The notes under the pieces are model-generated. The model did no database searches, was not told the origin of the DNA, and saw only the letters and a list, made by a program, of their open reading frames with translations. From contig NZ_QYUO01000001.1 in assembly GCF_003591035.1 (NCBI RefSeq), positions 2,418,001-2,482,000 on the forward strand: 64,000 nt of DNA, written 5' to 3'. Below, piece after piece: positions 8,779-16,100 of the stretch. The first letter of the stretch is position 1. Each line of letters begins with the position of its first letter. The stretch is from Noviherbaspirillum saxi. GTDB taxonomy: Bacteria > Pseudomonadota > Gammaproteobacteria > Burkholderiales > Burkholderiaceae_D. A program made the position numbers and the translations under genes.

Positions 8779-8999
8779 TTTCTGGCTTCTCCGGCCGGGT
8801 TGCGCTTCGTCGATTTCGGGGTGCTGATGCCGCGCCTGGTGCAGGTCAGGCAATACTCGGCTTCAGCCGTTTTAAACTGCCCGAAGCTGCGCCGGCGGGC
8901 GCATCCATAACAACGGCGGGATGAATGATTGAGGTAGAGCTGCTTTTGCGTGGAAGCCTTATAGGCTTCCGTCGCAGATGGATTTACTACGCCTCGCAC
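8775..8999 (-). CDS. Small putative zinc-ribbon protein
   Basis: A 74-residue basic protein with a GTG start and GAGG a few bases upstream. It has CYGC and CLTC spaced by about 20 residues, a likely Zn ribbon. It is translationally coupled to the helicase-methylase by a four-base overlap, suggesting a partner or DNA-binding accessory. Confidence 0.65.
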   Translation of the reverse strand: MRGVVNPSATEAYKASTQKQLYLNHSSRRCYGCARRRSFGQFKTAEAEYCLTCTRRGISTPKSTKRNPAGEARK

Positions 9000-9000
9000 C

Positions 9001-9309
9001 TCAAGCCTCGCTCTGTGCGGTCTTCAGCTGCTCGAGCTCGCATTCCAGTTCGTTGACCGTGTCTTTGAGGGCATCACGTTCCGTTTCCAGCGTGGACATG
9101 TCGTCTTCCATCTCGTTGACCTCCTTTTCTAGCTCTGAGACGCGGCCCTCAAGACGGTCGATTTCGGCTTCCTTTTCCTCGACCTCGTCTTTGCGCCCGT
9201 CCATGCGCTCAATAAGCGCCCTCTCACGAGTGGTTGCGTTCGGGTCGAGCTCGATGATATTGATCAGTTCGGCGAGCGTCGTATTGAAGTTAATGTAGGT
9301 ATTGGACAT
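9001..9309 (-). CDS. Coiled-coil phage protein
   Basis: A 102-residue protein in which residues ~40-100 are a continuous Glu/Leu heptad coiled coil, preceded by MSNTYINFNTTLAELINIIE. It is two bases downstream of the sliding-clamp gene. Function unknown; it could tether or dimerise a replication factor. Confidence 0.68.
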   Translation of the reverse strand: MSNTYINFNTTLAELINIIELDPNATTRERALIERMDGRKDEVEEKEAEIDRLEGRVSELEKEVNEMEDDMSTLETERDALKDTVNELECELEQLKTAQSEA

Positions 9310-9311
9310 GA

Positions 9312-10361
9312 TTAGATAGCCACCGGCATAGCAATGATTACTCGGCCGGCATTGGTCAGCCGGATCGGGGTGCTGTTCATGTCCGCGGTATCAAACTCGA
9401 TCTTCAACTTATCCGTTTCGACCGACTTCAGGAACGATGAAAATTCGTCAGGAAAAGCGCCAAAGGCGAGCGGCGCGCCACTGTAGTCAAAAGGTGCGCT
9501 TGCCTCGTTTTCAGTGCTGATCAGTTTGACGATGTTGGAATCGCCGGAGTGAATCTCCACGCGACTGCGGATTTTTCCAGAGTCGGAAAATGAACCAACA
9601 AAATTGATTGCCTCGAGCAGGCTTTTGCGCGAAATCTCGCCTTGGCTCGGAAATGCGCGAGTAATGAACTTGTCAATCTTGACCGGCTTGTAGGGAGCCG
9701 TTTTGAACAGTGCGATGGCGTTGTCGCTGCGCAGTTCGATCTGCTCTTCCCGAACAACCATGGATACAAATGAACCAACCATGTGGCGGGCAGTCTCGTT
9801 TGGAATGCACACACCAAACGCAGTGGCGATATGGGGCACGGATTCAAAACCTATCTTCTTTGTATCCGTGGCGAAGATCTCCAGCTGCGCGCCTGTGGAA
9901 TTCAGTTGCAAGCAGTTCAACTGTGGCATCGATGGATTCATGCCGCAAAACTGCACCGCAAATGCGATCTTGTCTTCAACCAGCTTCCATTCGATTTCGG
10001 TAAGGACCTGGTCAACCTTCTTCATCATCGGGAAGGTGTCAGCTTCGAGCGTATTGAGGCGCGTCTTCTTGTCGCCGCATTCAAGCACCGCTTTCTTACC
10101 TTTGACGGTCAGGCTGACATCAGCGTCGCATACAGAGGCAAATTTCTTCAGCGCGGCTGCATCGATGCAGACTGCGAACTTCTCGCCGGTGGCGTCAATC
10201 CAGTGCTCGATTTGGGAATCGATATGCGACGCGGTGAACGTGATGCGTTTTCCTGTCGACTCCACTTTTACGTGGGTCAGGATCGGCAACGGGCTTTTAG
10301 TTCTGGCAAACGGAGTAACCGCGTCAACGGCTCCCCGAAAGTCGGATTTCGACAGAATCAT
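9312..10361 (-). CDS. Phage DNA polymerase III beta-like sliding clamp
   Basis: A 349-residue protein, close to bacterial DnaN (~366) in length. It has the family's SPLPILTHVKVE near the start and a C-terminal strand PIRLTNAGRVIIAMPVAI like DnaN's end. Clamps encircle DNA and tether polymerase. A phage copy could displace the host clamp or bind phage proteins. It lies in the early operon with winged-helix and helicase genes. Divergence from the host gene is strong, so origin by recent capture is unlikely. Confidence 0.85.
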   Translation of the reverse strand: MILSKSDFRGAVDAVTPFARTKSPLPILTHVKVESTGKRITFTASHIDSQIEHWIDATGEKFAVCIDAAALKKFASVCDADVSLTVKGKKAVLECGDKKTRLNTLEADTFPMMKKVDQVLTEIEWKLVEDKIAFAVQFCGMNPSMPQLNCLQLNSTGAQLEIFATDTKKIGFESVPHIATAFGVCIPNETARHMVGSFVSMVVREEQIELRSDNAIALFKTAPYKPVKIDKFITRAFPSQGEISRKSLLEAINFVGSFSDSGKIRSRVEIHSGDSNIVKLISTENEASAPFDYSGAPLAFGAFPDEFSSFLKSVETDKLKIEFDTADMNSTPIRLTNAGRVIIAMPVAI

Positions 10362-10379
10362 GATGCGTTCCTCTCTGGT

Positions 10380-10721
10380 TTATTCGACGCTGATGTCGAG
10401 GCTGTTTTGTAGTGGCGGCTTAAAGACCGGGTGGATGTCCACACCGGAAAACTTGCAAGGTCTGACGGTTCCGCGGCGCCGCAAGCGGCCGGCCGTGATC
10501 AACTGATTGACGGCACGCGAAACGGTATTGGCTTCAATGCGCTTGTCTTCTGGTATGTCGCGCTGAAACATACCGCGGTAGACGACCTTGATTTCGCCCA
10601 GCGACATGTCGCCATCGGAGGCAGCGACGATAGCTTCGATGCGGTCGTTTTGTGTCTTCAACTTGTCGCAGGGAATCGCATGCCATGCGGCGATGCTGGT
10701 ATCTCGAACGGCGGTCTTCAT
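10380..10721 (-). CDS. Putative winged-helix phage protein
   Basis: A 113-residue protein whose middle (GEIKVVYRG, then ANTVSRAVNQLITAGRL RRRG) reads as a winged-helix DNA-binding domain. It is next to the sliding clamp, so replication or regulation is likely. The ATG overlaps the upstream stop. Confidence 0.66.
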   Translation of the reverse strand: MKTAVRDTSIAAWHAIPCDKLKTQNDRIEAIVAASDGDMSLGEIKVVYRGMFQRDIPEDKRIEANTVSRAVNQLITAGRLRRRGTVRPCKFSGVDIHPVFKPPLQNSLDISVE

Positions 10722-10999
10722 ACTGGCTCCATTTCCGGCTTCCTAATGGGCGTCACCTCGAATAGCTGCATGATCCGTAGCTCGCCATCGAACTGCGCTG
10801 GTGGGTTCTTTTTACGCAGGTTCTTCTGAGCAGCGGAGTATGTTTTGCCGTCAATACACAAGACTGCGTATGCGTACTCAATTCCGTCGAGTTCAAACGA
10901 CGGTTCATACACTTCGATAACTTCGCATTCGGTCCCGTTGAGCTCACACTCAACGTTTTGCACGATTGCGATTTCCCCCACCTTGAATTGCCCGCTCAT
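10718..10999 (-). CDS. Hypothetical phage protein
   Basis: A 93-residue, beta-rich acidic protein (KVGEIAIVQNVE). An exceptionally strong ribosome site (GAGGAGGTGAAATC before ATG) suggests high expression. No family function known. Confidence 0.65.
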   Translation of the reverse strand: MSGQFKVGEIAIVQNVECELNGTECEVIEVYEPSFELDGIEYAYAVLCIDGKTYSAAQKNLRKKNPPAQFDGELRIMQLFEVTPIRKPEMEPV

Positions 11000-11409
11000 G
11001 ATTTCACCTCCTCAAGCGCCCATTCTTTGAATTCAGCTAGCAGCGCCATCGAGTACTGAATGCCCTGCTTTGGCGTTTCACCCCATAGAACAGCTTCGCT
11101 CTTGAACCTCTTAACATGGGCATACACATATCGAACGTCACCGTTGACATCTCGATATGCATGGCCCACTTCGATCTTCAGTCCGCCCGCTGGCCGAGCC
11201 TGTCGCTTGAAAGCAAAATCGACCAGCGCCTGCATGTCTTCGCGCATGGCGTACAACTTGCGAGGCACCAGGTCCGCCACTTCTGCATAGGCCCTGGGCT
11301 TTCCAGCCAACTCATACATGCGCTGGAACGCTCTTCCTTCGAATTGACAGTTGATGGCCTGGCACCTGCGCCCGCAATGGTCGATCAGTTGTTGGTCCGT
11401 CATGCGCAT
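10996..11409 (-). CDS. Hypothetical phage protein
   Basis: A 137-residue protein (MRMTDQQLIDHCGRRC) with no recognised domain. Coupled by ATGA overlap to the next gene. It may start at the second ATG (11403). Confidence 0.63.
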   Translation of the reverse strand: MRMTDQQLIDHCGRRCQAINCQFEGRAFQRMYELAGKPRAYAEVADLVPRKLYAMREDMQALVDFAFKRQARPAGGLKIEVGHAYRDVNGDVRYVYAHVKRFKSEAVLWGETPKQGIQYSMALLAEFKEWALEEVKS

Positions 11410-11411
11410 CG

Positions 11412-11858
11412 CTAGATCAGATCAATGAATCCAAGCGGGCCACCTGTTCGATATGCGTATGCCAACTTCTCGGATACAGCTAATGACTCGATCTTGATGC
11501 CACGCCATTCAACACGCTGGAAATAGCACTCACGTCCGTTGATTGGGTCGCACCATTTCTTGCCATCCCACGCCGCCATGTTGATCATTTCGACCGACCG
11601 CAGTGGCATGCGTACCTCGTACGGGCCAACATGGACCGGCATAATTTCGGCTGGAAACCAGTCTGTCTTTGCGAGAATTTCTCCGAATGGGGACGCATTT
11701 CCCTGCGGGTCGGGATCAGCATCTGGCGTGACTATGCCGATTTCCATGCCGCGCTGCGCTTTACCAGTAGAAGACTCCAAACGATGGCCGGCGAAAGCGA
11801 GAGTTCCAATGACCGCAACCAGGATCAAAACGATGAAACCGTATTCAACAGCGCTCAT
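11412..11858 (-). CDS. Single-pass membrane phage protein
   Basis: About 148 residues from ATG 11858, which overlaps the upstream stop (ATGA). One hydrophobic helix lies at about 6-22 (YGFIVLILVAVIGTLAFAG); the remainder is a soluble domain with Trp and Cys residues. Probably inner-membrane anchored. It could act on the envelope or in exclusion; nothing more can be said. Confidence 0.66.
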   Translation of the reverse strand: MSAVEYGFIVLILVAVIGTLAFAGHRLESSTGKAQRGMEIGIVTPDADPDPQGNASPFGEILAKTDWFPAEIMPVHVGPYEVRMPLRSVEMINMAAWDGKKWCDPINGRECYFQRVEWRGIKIESLAVSEKLAYAYRTGGPLGFIDLI

Positions 11859-12214
11859 GCAAAGCTCCCACATCCGTAATGCAGAAAGAACTCGATCCCA
11901 TCCTTGCAGGCTTTGCCAATGAATCTCGGTGCCTGGCTGGCCGGAATACGTGTGATGACCTGAGGTTCGTGATCGACGGTTTCGTCGGGACTGTCGTTCC
12001 AGTGGTACACCTGGAAGCCGACACGGCTGTGAGCATTCAGGAATCCATCTTCCGCTGCATGAGTCATAGCACGCTCGACCGTTGTCCGATGACAGTCTGC
12101 GACCTTCGCCACATAGGCAACGATTTCGCGGCGTTTGAGCCCAGGCTGACGCATCAAAAGGTCACGAAGTACCGCGTTGGCGCGATTAAGTGGAGATAAG
12201 GGGCGGCTGCTCAT
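11855..12214 (-). CDS. Putative winged-helix phage protein
   Basis: A 119-residue protein. Residues ~15-60 (LKRREIVAYVAKVADCHRTT, then VERAMTHAAEDGFL) read as a winged helix. It follows the CII-like gene with a four-base overlap. A regulator or replication accessory. Confidence 0.65.
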   Translation of the reverse strand: MSSRPLSPLNRANAVLRDLLMRQPGLKRREIVAYVAKVADCHRTTVERAMTHAAEDGFLNAHSRVGFQVYHWNDSPDETVDHEPQVITRIPASQAPRFIGKACKDGIEFFLHYGCGSFA

Positions 12215-12654
12215 TTTTCTGCCATCCCTTCCAGGCGCATGAGCATTTCGTTCAGCGACTGTTGCGTGCGATAGATGGCTTGGCGGACCTGTGCGATTTC
12301 CTTATGGTCTACGCGGCCGTCAGCTAATGCATTGTGCACAGCAGTGCCTACATCACCGTTTGACTGCCATACCTTCGTGACGAGCTCAAGAATGGCGAGA
12401 TCCGATGCATGCGTATCGCGATCCACTTTGAAGCAGACATGTCCGTGATTTTCAGCCAAGGCATGGAGGATCCTGTAATCCGCAGTCAGACCCATGACGC
12501 GATCGGCATCCTTGAGCAAAGGCTTGTTGTGTTCCTTATTCGGATCCGCCTTATTCAGGAGGATCGCCTGACTCATGTCCAGTCGACCTGCGAGTTCGGC
12601 TGTACCGCCCTTGTAGTCGTGAACCGTGTGGTAAAACGCGTCTTGTACATTCAT
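12211..12654 (-). CDS. CII-like regulatory protein (Phage_CP76 family)
   Basis: About 147 residues from ATG 12654 (MNVQDAFYHTVHDYKGG), with AGGG eight bases upstream; the frame open to 12765 has no start signal. The sequence fits the Phage_CP76/CII family: N-terminal HTH with AELAGRLDMSQAILLNKADP, then a helical tail. These are DNA-binding regulators of the lysis-lysogeny choice. It lies just after the cro-like gene and a terminator, the position of lambda cII. Confidence 0.85.
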   Translation of the reverse strand: MNVQDAFYHTVHDYKGGTAELAGRLDMSQAILLNKADPNKEHNKPLLKDADRVMGLTADYRILHALAENHGHVCFKVDRDTHASDLAILELVTKVWQSNGDVGTAVHNALADGRVDHKEIAQVRQAIYRTQQSLNEMLMRLEGMAEK

Positions 12655-12815
12655 CTTGCCATCCCTGAAATCTGATGATTCTTTTATTAATTTCTTTGCG
12701 TACACTTCGTTACACACAATCAACAAGCCACTGAACGGCTGACAGGGAGTAGCGATGAACCGCAAATACCTTGCTGCAACTGCGTTTGATAAATCTCAAA
12801 AGACCAAAATCGGGC

Positions 12816-12848
12816 AAAAAAATAACGGCATGCCTAGGCGTACCGTTA
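12816..12848 (-). terminator. Intrinsic terminator between cro-like and CII-like genes (tR1 position)
   Basis: On the minus strand a 12-bp stem (TAACGGTACGCC / GGCATGCCGTTA, one wobble and one mismatch) with a two-base loop is followed by seven T. It lies inside the operon between its first two genes. Most of the operon would be cut off unless transcription is antiterminated or the hairpin is leaky. Confidence 0.8.
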
Positions 12849-12858
12849 AAGGCTTGAC

Positions 12859-13122
12859 TTATTGTCTTTTGTCTGTAGCCATTGGGGTCTGAGGACCAGG
12901 TGACGCCCGAAGGACAGACCAGTCCACATCAGGTCGTAGGTCTTCACATTTGACCTGTCCAGCGGTGACGCGCTCGATCGTTGGGCAATGCTCCGCCGGT
13001 ATTTTTCTACCCTCGTCCTTCCATTGGGAGATCGCGCCTTTCGTAAGATCTAAGGCACTAGCCAACGCTGTTGCTGACCCCACGATTTCAATGGCTTTTT
13101 GTAGCGCTTCTGACTCAGTCAT
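12859..13122 (-). CDS. Cro-like/YdaS-family regulator
   Basis: About 87 residues from ATG 13122 (MTESEALQKAIEIVG); the open frame reaches a TTG at 13149. The HTH is at about 12-40 (GSATALASALDLTKGAISQW), the YdaS/Cro style in which the recognition helix reads KGAISQWK. It is the first gene from the leftward promoter and divergent from the repressor, hence the Cro role. The mRNA leader is only ~25 bases. Confidence 0.85.
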   Translation of the reverse strand: MTESEALQKAIEIVGSATALASALDLTKGAISQWKDEGRKIPAEHCPTIERVTAGQVKCEDLRPDVDWSVLRASPGPQTPMATDKRQ

Positions 13123-13153
13123 ATGCCTAAATTGGTTGCCTCGGTTCAATCAA

Positions 13154-13183
13154 AGTATAGAACTCTACACCGCAGCAAGTCAA
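13154..13183 (-). promoter_or_regulatory. Leftward early promoter (PR equivalent)
   Basis: -35 TTGACT (13178-13183), 18-base spacer and -10 TATACT (13154-13159) on the minus strand, close to the sigma-70 consensus. It drives the cro-like gene and the whole leftward operon. Operators O1 and O2 overlap the -10 and -35. Confidence 0.85.
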
Positions 13184-13218
13184 GCACTCTAAACCTTGAT
13201 ATGTTTAGAGTGCTAAAC
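13155..13218. promoter_or_regulatory. Triple operator array (OR equivalent)
   Basis: Three 16-bp sites of the form GTNTAG-N4-CTANAC lie at 13155-13170, 13179-13194 and 13203-13218, exactly 24 bp apart. The third has perfect 6-bp arms (GTTTAG, CTAAAC) and touches the repressor start codon. The second has one off-consensus base (GTCAAG). Spacing and layout match lambda OR1-OR3. Binding by the repressor is inferred from position. Confidence 0.8.
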
Positions 13219-13926
13219 ATGTCAACGCTTGCCCAACGGATACAAGAGCTAATCGATGCTGGCCATACCCAGATCGAACTCGCGCGCGCCGCTGGTGTTA
13301 CCAAAGGTGCAACTAATCAATGGCTAAATGGGGGAATTAAGTCCATCAAGCTGGAGTACGCCCAAGGACTTGAGGCTCTTACCGGCTTTTCGGCTGAATG
13401 GCTAGTAACTGGTAGAGGCGAGAAGAGAAAGCAGCAAGCATCTCTTCCTCCGTCAGTACCAGGAGCACGTCCGGTGATAGCCATATCGGATGAAGAGGAA
13501 TATCCCGGCTTAGTCCGCATTCGCAAGGTGAAACTTCATCTGTCTGCTGGGATTTCTGGCTTTTCCACGGAGCTTGAGGAGGTAGACGACAACCCGATTA
13601 GCTTCCGAATAAATTGGCTCCAGAGCCGCGGATACGCAGAAGAAAAGCTTATTGCGATCCGAGTAAAAGGCGAAAGTATGGAGCCGGGTCTCTACGATGG
13701 TGATACCGTCGTCGTGAATACCGCTGACACAAAGCCAAAGGATGGAGAAGTGTATGCGGTCAACTACGAGGGCGAAGCTGTGATCAAGCGTATGGTTCGT
13801 GAAATAGGCTTTTGGTGGCTCGTTTCTGATAATCATGATCAGCGCAGGTTTCCCCGTAAACAGTGCATGGGCGACATGTGCATCATTATCGGCAAAGTCG
13901 TTCATAAGCAAAGCGAGCGGATTTGA
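13219..13926 (+). CDS. CI-like phage repressor (XRE HTH + S24 peptidase)
   Basis: About 235 residues from ATG 13219 (MSTLAQRIQEL). The HTH (QIELARAAGVTKGATNQWL) occupies the first ~65 residues. The C-terminal half is a LexA/CI-like S24 domain with the catalytic Ser in VKGESMEPGL and the Lys in GEAVIKRMVR. It should repress both early promoters and be cleaved with RecA on DNA damage. No good ribosome site precedes 13219, and ATG 13201 in frame is possible; operator O3 abuts the start. Confidence 0.93.
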   Translation: MSTLAQRIQELIDAGHTQIELARAAGVTKGATNQWLNGGIKSIKLEYAQGLEALTGFSAEWLVTGRGEKRKQQASLPPSVPGARPVIAISDEEEYPGLVRIRKVKLHLSAGISGFSTELEEVDDNPISFRINWLQSRGYAEEKLIAIRVKGESMEPGLYDGDTVVVNTADTKPKDGEVYAVNYEGEAVIKRMVREIGFWWLVSDNHDQRRFPRKQCMGDMCIIIGKVVHKQSERI

Positions 13927-13935
13927 GAGCTGCAA

Positions 13936-14163
13936 ATGGATTCAGAAATACTATTTTCTGCCGTAGCCGCAATTCGCAACCACTTTCTTATTCAGCCTGA
14001 AGAAAGGCGCGATCTCCACTCAATTCATGAAATGTGGAACCGCTGGCCGAATCCTTCAATTCCCGTTCAAGTCACATGTGCAGCCATTGCGATCCTTGAG
14101 GCTGATGGCGTAATTGTCCGCGATAGAAGTTCTTCCCAAGATTTTTTCCGTCTTGCCCCATAA
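13936..14163 (+). CDS. Small protein co-transcribed with the repressor
   Basis: A 75-residue protein nine bases after the repressor stop. Helices followed by IAILEADGVIVRD suggest a short winged-helix fold. Transcribed in the lysogen if it shares the repressor transcript. No family recognised. Its stop lies within the paired palindromes at 14157-14188. Confidence 0.6.
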   Translation: MDSEILFSAVAAIRNHFLIQPEERRDLHSIHEMWNRWPNPSIPVQVTCAAIAILEADGVIVRDRSSSQDFFRLAP

Positions 14164-14188
14164 ATATGGGATACCCCATATTTATGGG
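14157..14188. repeat. Two CCCATA-NN-TATGGG palindromes in tandem
   Basis: CCCATAAATATGGG (14157-14170) and CCCATATTTATGGG (14175-14188) are each palindromes with perfect 6-bp arms, are reverse complements of each other and lie 18 bp apart. A third copy with one changed base is at 18222-18235. No T-run follows on either strand, so an operator is likelier than a terminator. Confidence 0.7.
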
Positions 14189-14248
14189 TGTACCGAACAG
14201 CCTTTTTACGGTGTAATTGCGTATTGGAAACTTTCTTTAAAGGCAAAC

Positions 14249-14854
14249 ATGAACCGACTTTCAACCTTTGTAGTTGCTATGTTGATCACCACCTTATCAG
14301 CATCGGTTGCTCATGCGAGCCTGAAGGATGCAATGAAGGTGTTTAAATCGGGTAATTGGACTGTTCTAAGACATACGGATCCAATGAAGGACACCGTCAA
14401 CTGCACAGGAATTCACAAAGAAAACTACGGAATTCAGCTGACTGAAGATAGTTTGTATGTATCAATACGGGGCGGGATTCAAAGCGTCACCTTGCGCTTC
14501 GATGACAATCCGGCTCGGAGCATGCGATTAGCGGACGACATTGAAAAGAAAATCAATTCGGTCATTATTTCCGGAACTGACTTTACGGAACTAGTTAGCT
14601 CAAATCGACTCCGTGTGCAGGTTTCAACTCTGGTTCGAGGAATAGCCAACGAGGATCTGGACTTGACCGGTATTCAAAGCACCTTGGAGAACATCAAAGC
14701 CAAATGTCCGGCACAGAAGGAAGAAGTTAAGCCGGCTGCCGTGCCTTTGGCTCCAGTTTCATCCGCCGCCCTCACTTCGTGCTCAACTGAGCTCAAAGCG
14801 AGAATGAAGGCTCAAGGCATTAAGGATAAGCAGATCGAAGCCATCTGCAAGTAA
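14249..14854 (+). CDS. Secreted/periplasmic protein of the immunity region
   Basis: About 201 residues from ATG 14249 with AAAGG upstream. A signal peptide is clear: MNRL, hydrophobic FVVAMLITTLSAS, then VAHA as the likely cleavage site. The mature part has two pairs of cysteines in total and a short C-terminal helical repeat (CSTELKARMKAQGIKDKQIE). It has the palindrome pair ~60 bases upstream. Expressed probably from the prophage in lysogens, so a lysogenic-conversion candidate. Function unknown. Confidence 0.72.
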   Translation: MNRLSTFVVAMLITTLSASVAHASLKDAMKVFKSGNWTVLRHTDPMKDTVNCTGIHKENYGIQLTEDSLYVSIRGGIQSVTLRFDDNPARSMRLADDIEKKINSVIISGTDFTELVSSNRLRVQVSTLVRGIANEDLDLTGIQSTLENIKAKCPAQKEEVKPAAVPLAPVSSAALTSCSTELKARMKAQGIKDKQIEAICK

Positions 14855-14910
14855 TAGCCTATTCCCCGTCAAGCGGATAATCAAACGGCCTTCAAACTGA
14901 AAAAGGGAGA

Positions 14911-15222
14911 ATGATGTTGTGGTTCACGGTTGAGCTATCCGATGAAGCAATCCAGTGCAATGAGCACGTACGGCTTCAGGAGAATTTTGAACGAGCGTGG
15001 GGTTTGTCCGGAGCACCCGAAGAAGCTGCTATGTATAGCGGCCTGGGTGACGGCAATACCAACAAGCTCTATTTTTCACCAGGCACTGAAAGCTTTTTTA
15101 GACATGTGCTGGATGCTTGCGGCGCCAAACCTTGCGACCCGCCTACGGTTGATGAAGCCGGGCTGCTTGTCGGGCATGATTCTGCCCGTTTCGCCCTAGC
15201 CACCTCAACAGCCAATAGCTGA
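14911..15222 (+). CDS. Hypothetical prophage cargo protein
   Basis: A 103-residue soluble protein with a strong AAAAAGGGAG site; the second of two adjacent ATG codons (14914) may be used. No recognised domain. It is 56 bases after the secreted-protein gene and before the HipA-like gene. Confidence 0.58.
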   Translation: MMLWFTVELSDEAIQCNEHVRLQENFERAWGLSGAPEEAAMYSGLGDGNTNKLYFSPGTESFFRHVLDACGAKPCDPPTVDEAGLLVGHDSARFALATSTANS

Positions 15223-15275
15223 GTCAATAAATAGACAGCCAATGCGACCTTGGAAGTTACGGCAATAAATAAGAA

Positions 15276-16100
15276 ATGATCGAAATCCTTACTTCAGATG
15301 CTTATCGCGGATTCTCTGCAAGCATTCAAGACAACCCCCAAGCGGAGACAGGCGCCCAACCAATTTTTGTTGGTCGGCTAGCATGGCCGGAACAAGAAGA
15401 CGTCGTAGACGCTGTCATTAAGCTTTATGGTGCAACCACCTGTGGGATAGCAAACGAAGTCATTGGCTATGTTGTGAACGCATTAGTAGGCGTAAACCAA
15501 CCAAGGCGTGGCGCAGTACTGCTCCTGCCGAGAGAAGTACTGCCTCCATTTGATTTTGATCTTACGCCTTACGTTGATCAAGCCACAGGAACAGCCGTAT
15601 GCTGGGTCACTTCGTTTGAGCAGAACACGAAACCATTTCGGTATATTCGCAAACTTTCTTCTTTTACCGATCAAAGGCTTCAAGCATTTTACAAAAGCGT
15701 CTTCTGTCAGTTATTGACAGGGGTTGATCATGCAACCGGAAACAACGATCGTCATGAAGGGAATTTTTTGTACATTGATGATTTACATTACTTAGCTATT
15801 GATCAAGGGAATATAGGTGGAGGACAATTTTGGCACCAGCTTTGGCCTGACAACAATGCAAGAAATGAACTCCTACAACTTGTTCAAAAACACTTAAATG
15901 CCTCGCAAATTGCAGTCTGGCACACTCAGGCTTTGACTAATTATCAAAAAATATATACAGCTTGGAACAACATTAGCGAGCACTTGTCAGATTTGCTAGT
16001 CGGCTTGCTTACTAAAGAGCAAATTGATACGATCATCAGCTATATGAACGAACGAGTTCATGGTAATAGCTATCAACTTGCATGTGGTCACCTAATATGA
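15276..16100 (+). CDS. HipA-like kinase domain protein
   Basis: A 274-residue protein of the HipA_2-like kinase group. Visible kinase marks are VIKLYG (nucleotide-binding Lys), NNDRHEGNFLY (catalytic Asp and Asn), and AIDQGN in the place of DFG. The long N-terminal half of classical HipA is absent. Relatives include phosphotransferases of toxin-antitoxin or defence modules. It overlaps the next gene by four bases. The local base composition is AT-richer than the phage operons, suggesting separate acquisition. Target unknown. Confidence 0.78.
   Translation: MIEILTSDAYRGFSASIQDNPQAETGAQPIFVGRLAWPEQEDVVDAVIKLYGATTCGIANEVIGYVVNALVGVNQPRRGAVLLLPREVLPPFDFDLTPYVDQATGTAVCWVTSFEQNTKPFRYIRKLSSFTDQRLQAFYKSVFCQLLTGVDHATGNNDRHEGNFLYIDDLHYLAIDQGNIGGGQFWHQLWPDNNARNELLQLVQKHLNASQIAVWHTQALTNYQKIYTAWNNISEHLSDLLVGLLTKEQIDTIISYMNERVHGNSYQLACGHLI

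Noticed and set aside
13123..13218. An N-terminal extension of the repressor from 13123
   Set aside because: It would run through the leftward promoter and all three operators; HTH proteins of this type begin near MSTLAQRI.
14157..14188. Reading the paired CCCATA palindromes as a transcription terminator
   Set aside because: No T-run follows on either strand, and a near-copy recurs at 18222, which suits a protein site better.
15276..16100. Calling the kinase a classical HipA toxin with HipB
   Set aside because: The N-terminal half of HipA is absent and no HipB-like HTH gene is adjacent; only the kinase-core relationship is supported.
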